DNA of 15,138 nucleotides. Source: Verrucomicrobiota bacterium. GTDB taxonomy: Bacteria; Verrucomicrobiota; Verrucomicrobiia; Verrucomicrobiales; Akkermansiaceae. Shown here piece after piece: positions 8,089 to 14,184 of this stretch. Numbering within the stretch: the stretch's first letter is position 1; every line of letters starts with the position of its first letter. Location of the stretch: assembly GCA_009885905.1 (NCBI GenBank), contig VFJU01000014.1, positions 1 through 15,138 on the forward strand. Reading direction: 5' to 3'. A program made the position numbers and the translations under genes. A model generated the notes under the pieces. The model was given only the letters and a program-made list of their open reading frames with translations. It made no database searches and was not told the origin of the DNA.

Positions 8089-10389
8089 TTAAAATGATGG
8101 CTCGTCATCGCCAAGAATTTTGATTTCCGTCTCAAGCTCGACTTGCCGCTCGTCTCGAGCTTTTGTTTGAATGAAATCAATGAGTGTTAGAAGTTCTGAG
8201 GCTGAAGCTCCACCTTGGTTGACGATGAAATTACCATGAACTTCCGAAACAGCCGCATGACCAAAAGTGGTGCCCTTGAGCCCGAGTGAATCGATGACGC
8301 GTCCCGCTGGAACTTCCTCAGGATTTCTAAAAGTGCAGCCCGCTGATGCCGCGATCGGTTGCGAGATCTTGCGTTTTTCACGCGAGGCATCCCAGCGTTC
8401 CTTGATATTCACCGCCGTGTCTGATTTCCCTTTAAAAACCGCTTGAAGCGCAAAGTTCCGCCGCAATTCGGCGACATTGCGGTATTGAGCAACAATTTCT
8501 TCCCGTTCTCGAGTCCGAATCACCCCATCTTCATCGAGAAAAGTCACACGAACCACTTGGTCAAACGTATCAATGCCCATCGCCCCAGCATTCATCCGCA
8601 GAGCACCGCCGACATTGCCAGGAATTCCTTCCATCCACTCGAAACCACCGATGCCACTGCTGCCCGCCGCACTGGCAAGTTTCTTAAGCCGAACGCCAGC
8701 GCCGGCGGTGACATGCCCACGACCATCAACTGTGACTTCCGAAAAAACACCACCCGTTGGATGAATGACCGCTCCACGAATCCCCCCGTCACGAACTAAC
8801 AAGTTAGATCCTCGGCCGACCACACGCACTGGAATGCCACGCTCGCGGCAATAGTCGACAAGAAAGGCAAAGCCATAAAATCCGTGAGGCTCCATCCAGT
8901 ACTGCGCAGGTCCACCGACGAGCAAGGTTGTGTGACGACTCATCGGCTCGTAGAGTTTTCCATCAATTTCACCCGGAGGCATAAGCCCGCGCATTTCTTC
9001 CAGTATCTTAAGGTCTGCGGCTAAACGCGTGCCCGCTTCGTGAACATTTCCTGCACCCAGAGTGACGAGTAAATCACCGGGTTGGAGTGCGTGGCCGAGG
9101 GCATGGTGAGCTGTGGCAAGGTCTGGTAAATAGACTGCTGGGATATCGCCGTGCGCTTTCATCGCATCAACGAGTGTTTGACCAGAAATACCTTTAATCG
9201 GTTTTTCCGAGGCGGCGTAAACATCCGTAATAAACACCATGTCTGCCGCTTGCAGGACTTTACCGAAATCATCTGATAGAGCCTTAGTGCGAGTGTACCG
9301 ATGAGGTTGAAAAAAGACAATCAACCGTTTCGACTTCAACGAACGAGCCGTTTGGAGCGTCGCCGCGAGCTCAGTGGGATGGTGACCATAGTCGTCGATG
9401 ATGCGATAGTTCGCTGATAGATACTTGGTTTCGAAACGGCGTTTCGCTCCTGCGAAGGTGGCCAGTGCTCGGGCGACAAGCGCAAATTCTGCACCGCAAC
9501 TGTCGGCGAGAGCGATGGCGGCCAAAGCGTTGAGTACGTTGTGATTTCCTGGAATCCCAAGCTCAACATCACCTAACACCTCATCATTTTTTTTCACTGT
9601 GAAAGCTGAGGAGCCTTTGAGATCGCGAAGATCGATCGCTGTGAAATCCGCGTCCTCCCAGCCGTAGGAAATCGCACGATCACGACCGGCGCAAACTTCA
9701 CTTGCGACGACATCCTCCGCACAATAAACCAACTTGCCACGCGTTTGATCGGCGAGCTTGGTGAAAACTTCTTTGATATGATCCAAGTCGCGGTAGAAAT
9801 CGAGATGCTCCGCTTCGATGTTCAAAATCACCGCATGCTCCGGCTGATAGAGGCTAAGCGTCCCGTCGCTCTCATCCCCCTCGGCGACCATGTGCTCACC
9901 GTGTTCTGACCACTTTGCATTAGCACCAAGAATAGGAATTTCCGCGCCGACGTAATGACTGGGTTTTTGACCGGCCTCTCGTAGTACATGTGCGACCATT
10001 GCTGAGGTTGTCGTTTTTCCGTGAGTTCCAGAAATGACGATGCCCTTCTTAGTGTGTAAGATTGCTGCTAGACATTCAGCCCGACGGAGCAGCAGAGTTT
10101 TCGCCTTCTTCGCCGCGGCATATGCTGGGTTCGTCGGTTTGATCGCGGATGAATAGACAACGATGTCGGCTTTCTTCACGGCGGCAGCGGAATGCGGCGA
10201 GGAAAAATTTAGCCCCACCCCCTGCATCCGCTCGGTTTCCGCGGTGGTGACTTTATCCGATCCGCTGACGTGATGACCCATGCCGAGAAGCAGCAATGCG
10301 AGACCGCTCATGCCAGATCCGGCCACGCCGATGAGATGGATATGGAGCGGTGCGCTCCGGTCTGTTAGGCGTTGGCTGAGTTCGATCAT
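8089..10389 (-). CDS. murC/murB: Fused UDP-N-acetylmuramate--L-alanine ligase / UDP-N-acetylenolpyruvoylglucosamine reductase (MurC-MurB)
   Basis: A single 766-residue cytosolic protein carries two peptidoglycan precursor enzymes. MurC (about 12-465) shows GVAGSGMSGLA (21-31), the ATP loop SGTHGKTTTSA (120-130), EGDESDG (170-176), NIEAEHLDFY (190-199), FAGAKRRFE (312-320), DDYGHHPTE (332-340), FQPHRYTRT (360-368) and GAGNV (445-449). MurB (about 483-760) shows GRGSNLLVRDGG (525-536), WMEGIPGNVGGALRMNAGAMG (585-605), YRNV (636-639), SAGCTFRNP (682-690) and the terminal ELETEIKILG. C685 stands where the catalytic Ser usually is. MurB (FAD, NADPH) makes UDP-MurNAc and MurC adds L-Ala, so consecutive steps are joined, with the later enzyme first in the chain. 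The linker is only about 15-20 residues. The ATG overlaps the murG stop as ATGA; the frame extends upstream but only as the shadow of murG. No frameshift or internal stop separates the halves. Confidence 0.96.
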   Translation of the reverse strand: MIELSQRLTDRSAPLHIHLIGVAGSGMSGLALLLLGMGHHVSGSDKVTTAETERMQGVGLNFSSPHSAAAVKKADIVVYSSAIKPTNPAYAAAKKAKTLLLRRAECLAAILHTKKGIVISGTHGKTTTSAMVAHVLREAGQKPSHYVGAEIPILGANAKWSEHGEHMVAEGDESDGTLSLYQPEHAVILNIEAEHLDFYRDLDHIKEVFTKLADQTRGKLVYCAEDVVASEVCAGRDRAISYGWEDADFTAIDLRDLKGSSAFTVKKNDEVLGDVELGIPGNHNVLNALAAIALADSCGAEFALVARALATFAGAKRRFETKYLSANYRIIDDYGHHPTELAATLQTARSLKSKRLIVFFQPHRYTRTKALSDDFGKVLQAADMVFITDVYAASEKPIKGISGQTLVDAMKAHGDIPAVYLPDLATAHHALGHALQPGDLLVTLGAGNVHEAGTRLAADLKILEEMRGLMPPGEIDGKLYEPMSRHTTLLVGGPAQYWMEPHGFYGFAFLVDYCRERGIPVRVVGRGSNLLVRDGGIRGAVIHPTGGVFSEVTVDGRGHVTAGAGVRLKKLASAAGSSGIGGFEWMEGIPGNVGGALRMNAGAMGIDTFDQVVRVTFLDEDGVIRTREREEIVAQYRNVAELRRNFALQAVFKGKSDTAVNIKERWDASREKRKISQPIAASAGCTFRNPEEVPAGRVIDSLGLKGTTFGHAAVSEVHGNFIVNQGGASASELLTLIDFIQTKARDERQVELETEIKILGDDEPSF

Positions 10390-11483
10390 GTGGGAGAGAA
10401 TGTGGCTTCGATGGCGGCGCAAACTTGGTCCGCAGCGTCCGGGACGGCAAGTGCACGCGACGCCTTTGCCATCTGCTTGTGTGTGAAAAGGTCGTGTAAG
10501 ATGAAATTCGCCAGTGAAGCGAGCTTTGCCGCATCGAGCTCGCATTCGTGGGCAAGTTTCGCTGCACCCGCAGATTCGAAAACTTCGGCATTTCGCGTCT
10601 GATGGTCGTCCGCCGCGTATGGATAGGGCACTAAAATTGAGGGATGGCCCGCAATAGATATTTCCGTTAGACTAGAAGCCCCCGACCGCGTGATTACCAA
10701 ATCTGCGATGGCGTACACCGCTGGCATTTGATCGCAAAACCCGAGCACCTTGTATCCAGCACGCCCTTTAGTGATTTCGGAAACTCGCGTGAAATCTCTC
10801 GCCCCGGCGATGTGTAGCACTTGTGTTTCTGATGGTAAAAGCGCTGCAGCTTGCGCGCTGAGTTCGTTCAGGCGTTGAGCACCTTGACTGCCACCGGTCA
10901 CCACAATGGTTAGACGTTTGGCATCAAGCCCGAAAAGTTTTGCCGCTACCTCACGATTTGGCAAATCGATCATTTCCGATCGAACCGGAGTTCCGGTGGT
11001 AGTCGTTTCTCGCTTGGAAAAAAACACCTTCGCAGCATTCATACCGAGAAACACTCGAGTGCAGAAGCGACTGGTTAGCACGTTCGCTCGTCCAGGGCGG
11101 GCGTTCGATTCATGAATAAAAGTTTTAATCCCTAACTTGTGCCCGGCATAGACCGGCGGCAATGAGGTGAAACCACCCATGCCGAGAACTGCATCCGCTT
11201 GAAACTCTCCGATGACTTTTTTGCATTGGGCCACCGAGTTCCAAAGTCGCCATAAAAACGGCAGCATGTGCGGCGACAAAATCCGAGGCTTGGCCACGGC
11301 AGGCATGGTTTTGAAATGAAGGTGGCGATATTTCGCCGATGCCTCGGAATCCACTTTTTTTTCCGAAATCAGCAGAAGCACCTCGTGACCACGCGCTCGT
11401 AAAGCCTCCCCCACCGCGATTCCGGGAAACAAGTGACCGCCTGTGCCACCACAAGCGATGAGAATTTTCAATGATTTGGGCAA
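10386..11483 (-). CDS. murG: UDP-N-acetylglucosamine--N-acetylmuramyl-(pentapeptide) pyrophosphoryl-undecaprenol GlcNAc transferase
   Basis: MurG is the membrane-associated GT-B glycosyltransferase that adds GlcNAc to lipid I, giving lipid II. The 365 residues are of normal size. Motifs are ACGGTGGHLFP (10-20), GMGGF (101-105), HESNARPGRANVL (124-136, usually HEQNA.PG), GGSQGAQRLNE (197-207), TRSGASSLTEI (265-275) and PYPYAADDHQTRNA (286-299). The start is a TTG at 11483. Reading upstream in frame I reach a stop without meeting ATG or GTG, and the only other choice is TTG at 11471, so a non-ATG start is forced. It is the first gene of the cluster, with 169 non-coding bases before it, and its stop overlaps the murC/murB ATG by four bases. 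The upstream dcw genes mraY, murD and ftsW are not adjacent. Confidence 0.96.
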   Translation of the reverse strand: MPKSLKILIACGGTGGHLFPGIAVGEALRARGHEVLLLISEKKVDSEASAKYRHLHFKTMPAVAKPRILSPHMLPFLWRLWNSVAQCKKVIGEFQADAVLGMGGFTSLPPVYAGHKLGIKTFIHESNARPGRANVLTSRFCTRVFLGMNAAKVFFSKRETTTTGTPVRSEMIDLPNREVAAKLFGLDAKRLTIVVTGGSQGAQRLNELSAQAAALLPSETQVLHIAGARDFTRVSEITKGRAGYKVLGFCDQMPAVYAIADLVITRSGASSLTEISIAGHPSILVPYPYAADDHQTRNAEVFESAGAAKLAHECELDAAKLASLANFILHDLFTHKQMAKASRALAVPDAADQVCAAIEATFSPT

Positions 11484-11548
11484 GATCTGACGAGTGAAAA
11501 AACTGGCGCAGATGCCGCAAATAATTCCGCGACACCTCTTCGAGAAAA

Positions 11549-11575
11549 ATTAAACAAATCCAAACTATTCGGCAA
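11549..11575 (-). promoter_or_regulatory. Weak candidate promoter for the murG-murJ cluster
   Basis: In the 169-base gap before murG, the minus strand carries TTGCCG, a 15-base spacer and TTTAAT, in an AT-rich stretch about 65 bases before the TTG start. The match to a sigma-70 promoter is partial and the spacer is short. The location is sensible because no other gap inside the cluster exceeds 35 bases. Read-through from the small gene upstream is an alternative. Confidence 0.22.
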
Positions 11576-11652
11576 TCCTGAAAACGCTCCGAAACCCGTA
11601 AATTTGAACTCATCTGGGTCTGCAGAACGATTTGTTCAAAATCTCCTCGGTG

Positions 11653-11919
11653 TCAGGCACCCGGCTTCGGTAGCGGCTCGTCGCCGAGTAGTTTATCCAA
11701 GTCCGCAACCCGCTCCCACGGGCAACGTTTTCGTTGGTATTTTTTCCAAACCACGTCGCGCAACTCCCGCCAAATCGCCTCCGGCGGCGGCTTCATGTCG
11801 GTCCATGTGGGGTTGCGTTTTTGCGTGGTGGTCATGATCGTCCACCGCGTGCCCATGTAATTCGCTCGATAGAAAATTTTCCCATCGTCGGTATCTTGAA
11901 ACCACTCGTGACTCTCCAT
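11653..11919 (-). CDS. Small conserved-looking protein of unknown function
   Basis: This 88-residue protein is not assigned to a named family. From the ATG at 11919 it begins MESHEWFQDTDDGKIFYRA. It contains several tryptophans and aromatic residues, a TTTQKRNPTW segment, then a helical WRELRDVVWKKYQRKRCPW stretch and a DLDKLLGD end. It is soluble-looking, with no signal peptide or membrane segment. The opposite frames are also open but arginine- and proline-rich and lack such balanced composition, so I judge this frame to be coding. Upstream extension to 11988 gives low-complexity Gly/Ala residues and is less likely. It is read toward murG, 169 bases away, and is divergent from cvfB with 103 bases between starts. 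From general familiarity, similar small W-rich proteins occur in Verrucomicrobiota; that is unverified. No function is proposed. Confidence 0.65.
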   Translation of the reverse strand: MESHEWFQDTDDGKIFYRANYMGTRWTIMTTTQKRNPTWTDMKPPPEAIWRELRDVVWKKYQRKRCPWERVADLDKLLGDEPLPKPGA

Positions 11920-12022
11920 GGCTGGAGAATGTCGTGCCGCTGCTCCACCGACAAGTGGCGATTCTACCAACCCCGGACAGATCACCATCGACTCACCGCC
12001 CGGCCCCGCCCATCGTCACGGC

Positions 12023-12865
12023 ATGTCTGCGATCGGCTCACGCGCTTCTCTCCAAATCCTCCACGAAAAAACCTTCGGACTCTTCCTCGATGGTGGCGAT
12101 CTCGGAGAAATTCTGCTGCCGCGTCGCGAAATGCCGACAAAATGGGGCATTGGCGAATCAGTCGACGTCTTTCTCTACCTCGACTCCGAGGATCGCCAAG
12201 TCGCAACGCTCAAGGCTCCTAAAGCAATGCCAGGGCAATTTGCCCGCCTAAAATGCGTCGACATCACCGGCGTCGGCGCCTTCCTCGACTGGGGCTTGCC
12301 CAAGGATCTGCTCGTCCCATTCCGCGAGCAAAAAATCCGCATGGAAATCGGTAAGCACTATATCGTCTTCGTACTCATCGATCCTCAAAGCGGACGCCTC
12401 ATCGCCACCACTCGCATCGCGCGGCACATGGACCAGACGCCGCATAACTTCCATCTCGAACAAGAAGTCGATCTAATCATTTTCGGGAAAACCGATCTCG
12501 GATACAAAGCGATCATCGATGGCACCCACAGCGGTTTGATTTTTGCCAACGACGTGTTCCAAGAACTGCGGCCCGGCGAGACGCTCAGAGGCTTCATCAC
12601 CGCCCTACGACCTGATGGAAAAATCGGCCTCAGCCTGCACGCAGCGGGACGCGCCAAGGTCGAGGGACTTGAGGGTCAAATCCTAGCAGAACTCAACGCC
12701 CGAGGCGGATTCTGGTCTCTTGGAGATCACAGCCCAGCGGAAGAAATCAATGCCGAACTCGGCGTCAGCAAGCGAACGTTTAAACAAGCAACTGGAGCGC
12801 TTTGGAAAAAACGCCAAATCATTATCGAGACTAACGGAATTCGGTTAGTTTCTCCAAACATCTGA
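12023..12865 (+). CDS. S1-domain RNA-binding protein, CvfB/YitL family
   Basis: CvfB-like proteins are cytosolic RNA-binding factors with tandem S1-type beta barrels and a C-terminal winged helix; in Staphylococcus CvfB affects virulence gene expression. The 280 residues fit the family. A first S1-like unit (about 8-62) contains FGLFLDGGDLGEILLP and VDVFLYLDSEDR. A second (about 70-132) contains the family signature GAFLDWGLPKDLLVPFREQ (85-103), a third spans about 145-207 (GYKAIIDGTHSGLIF), and a winged helix occupies about 215-280 (INAELGVSKRTFKQATGALWKKRQI). The ATG at 12023 is chosen because upstream codons give a Pro/Gly-rich extension with no similarity. It has no Shine-Dalgarno. The gene converges on rpe with 15 bases between stops. 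Its RNA target cannot be read from the sequence. Confidence 0.9.
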   Translation: MSAIGSRASLQILHEKTFGLFLDGGDLGEILLPRREMPTKWGIGESVDVFLYLDSEDRQVATLKAPKAMPGQFARLKCVDITGVGAFLDWGLPKDLLVPFREQKIRMEIGKHYIVFVLIDPQSGRLIATTRIARHMDQTPHNFHLEQEVDLIIFGKTDLGYKAIIDGTHSGLIFANDVFQELRPGETLRGFITALRPDGKIGLSLHAAGRAKVEGLEGQILAELNARGGFWSLGDHSPAEEINAELGVSKRTFKQATGALWKKRQIIIETNGIRLVSPNI

Positions 12866-12880
12866 CATCAAAACTTGGCA

Positions 12881-13549
12881 TCAAGCGTTGCGAATTTCAG
12901 CAATGGCGACCGCCATGTCCGGAGCGCGGAAGGTAGAAGAGCCAGCGACCATTACATTCGCACCAGCGGTGTAACAGCGAGCGGCACTCGCTACGTCGAT
13001 GCCTCCGTCCACTTCAATATGAAAGGACAAACCTTTCGAGTCTCGTAGTAATTTGGCAGCAGTAATTTTTTCTAACACTTCCGGCATAAAAGCTTGTCCG
13101 CCGAAGCCTGGAACCACTGTCATGCAAAGCAAAAGATCGATTTGATCCAAATACGGCTCAACGGCACTTAATGGGGTACCGGGATTGAGCGCGAGGCCCG
13201 CCTCACAACCGCCTTCACGGATTCTCCGCAGAGTCTCCGCCACATCGTGCTGCGCTTCGATATGCACCGAGATCATGTCAGATCCAGCGGCAATGAAGCG
13301 CTGCAAATAATGATCCGGACGCGAGATCATCAAGTGAACATCAAGGTAAATGTCATTCGACTCATGAACCGTTTGAACGACGGCAGGACCAAAAGAAATG
13401 TTGTCGACGAAATGGCCGTCCATCACATCGAGATGCATCCAATCCGCACCAGAATGAATTGCCCGACTAACCTCTTCTTCGATGCAGGAAAAATCTGCTG
13501 CCAACAATGATGGCGCAATGACACGGTCGCGGAAAGTTTTAGGGATCAC
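12881..13549 (-). CDS. rpe: Ribulose-phosphate 3-epimerase
   Basis: Rpe interconverts D-ribulose 5-phosphate and D-xylulose 5-phosphate in the pentose phosphate pathway, as a metal-dependent cytosolic TIM barrel. The 222-residue product has IAPSLLAADF (11-20), WMHLDVMDGHFVDN (37-50; metal ligands H39 and D41), VHLMI (71-75; H72), HIEAQ (96-100), LALNPGTP (119-126), MTVVPGFGGQAF (143-154), EVDGGI (179-184; D181) and a phosphate-binding GANVMVAGSS (196-205). The phosphate-loop consensus is usually M-S/T-V-N-PGFGGQ; here V replaces N, while the catalytic residues are kept. The start chosen is GTG at 13549, because IAPSLLAADF normally sits about ten residues from the N-terminus. GTG at 13567 is possible, and an ATG at 13669 would add 40 unconserved residues and run into tadA. 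It is divergent from tadA. Confidence 0.95.
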   Translation of the reverse strand: MIPKTFRDRVIAPSLLAADFSCIEEEVSRAIHSGADWMHLDVMDGHFVDNISFGPAVVQTVHESNDIYLDVHLMISRPDHYLQRFIAAGSDMISVHIEAQHDVAETLRRIREGGCEAGLALNPGTPLSAVEPYLDQIDLLLCMTVVPGFGGQAFMPEVLEKITAAKLLRDSKGLSFHIEVDGGIDVASAARCYTAGANVMVAGSSTFRAPDMAVAIAEIRNA

Positions 13550-13560
13550 GGGTTTGATAA

Positions 13561-13616
13561 GAAACACGAATCTGGCGACGAAACACGGAAAAATTTCTTC
13601 CTCAGACGAAACAGCG
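13561..13616. repeat. Short direct repeats between rpe and tadA (GAAACACG x2 plus a variant)
   Basis: GAAACACG occurs at 13561-13568 and 13580-13587, and a variant GAAACAGCG at 13608-13616. The last two are both preceded by GAC. Start-to-start distances are 19 and 28 bases. They fill the short stretch between the rpe and tadA starts, where both promoters must lie. They could be a regulator's binding sites or chance similarity; the sequence alone does not decide. Confidence 0.35.
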
Positions 13617-13623
13617 TGCGTGT

Positions 13624-14184
13624 ATGGGCGGGATGGGTTACCCCTCGGTCGTGGAAGAAGAAGGGCCAATCATCGATTTACACAGCGACGTTTATTTTAT
13701 GGGCCAAGCATTGCGCGAAGCCCGCAAGGCTTATGCGGCCGGCGAGGTTCCTGTGGGAGCCGTCGTTGTGCGGGAGGGGAAGATTATTTCTCGAGCATGG
13801 AATCAGGTAGAAATTCTTAAAGATGCCACCGCGCACGCCGAAATGTTGGCACTAACCGCCGCACAAGAAACCCTTGGTGATTGGCGGCTCGAGAAATGCA
13901 CGCTCTACGTCACCAAAGAACCGTGCCCCATGTGCGCAGGCGCCATCGTTCATTGCCGCCCAGAGCGTGTGGTCTTCGGTTGCCCAGATCCAAAAGCCGG
14001 TGCCGCAGGTGGATGGATTAATTTGTTAGAATCGAACCCTCCTCTCAATCACCGATGTGATGTCACCGCCGGCATCCTCGGCGAAGAATGTCTTTTTATG
14101 ATTCAAAGTTTCTTCCGCGAAGCTCGTGAGCGAAAAAAAATCGAACTCCCTGCGGGTGAAGAATCACTCACGGAAGCCGAATAA
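13624..14184 (+). CDS. tadA: tRNA-specific adenosine deaminase TadA
   Basis: TadA is a zinc deaminase that converts A34 to inosine in the anticodon of tRNA-Arg(ACG). With the outermost ATG the protein has 186 residues. It shows EVPVGAVVVREG (41-52), TAHAEMLAL (69-77; zinc ligand H71, proton shuttle E73), TLYVTKEPCPMCAGAIVH (93-110; zinc ligands C101 and C104), RVVFGCPDPKAGAAGG (115-130) and NHRCDVTAGILGEEC (142-156), all as in E. coli TadA. The family start normally lies 5-12 residues before the motif seen here as DVYFMGQAL, so the first residues may be untranslated; ATG 13633, GTG 13651 and ATG 13699 are alternatives, none with a Shine-Dalgarno. It is divergent from rpe, and its 3' end overlaps the convergent menE-like gene by 17 bases. 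Guanine or cytosine deaminases are excluded by the PCPMCAGAIVH and NHR motifs. Confidence 0.94.
   Translation: MGGMGYPSVVEEEGPIIDLHSDVYFMGQALREARKAYAAGEVPVGAVVVREGKIISRAWNQVEILKDATAHAEMLALTAAQETLGDWRLEKCTLYVTKEPCPMCAGAIVHCRPERVVFGCPDPKAGAAGGWINLLESNPPLNHRCDVTAGILGEECLFMIQSFFREARERKKIELPAGEESLTEAE

Noticed and set aside
10390..10545. Upstream extension of the murC/murB frame by 52 codons
   Set aside because: It lies wholly inside the murG 3' end, has no MurC-like sequence, and the ATG overlapping the murG stop (ATGA) is the natural start.
11125..11613. 162-codon minus-strand frame with an ATG overlapping the murG 5' half
   Set aside because: It is out of frame with the clearly conserved murG motifs and shows no family pattern; it is a shadow frame. 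The forced TTG start of murG made me check it.
11644..11664. GGTG-TCAGG-CACC hairpin at the end of the small protein gene as a terminator
   Set aside because: The stem is only four base pairs and no T run follows on the minus strand.
11961..11989. TAGAAT on the minus strand as a -10 box for the small protein gene
   Set aside because: No acceptable -35 box occurs at 15-19 bases; the best hexamer matches only three of six positions.
11734..12222. 162-codon plus-strand frame rich in arginine, proline and serine
   Set aside because: It is antisense to the small protein and out of frame with the S1-domain gene; its composition is that of a shadow frame in GC-rich DNA.
14026..14047. T-loop-like sequence (GGGTTCGATTC on the minus strand), considered as a tRNA
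   Set aside because: It lies inside conserved tadA codons and has no acceptor stem, D-arm or anticodon arm around it.
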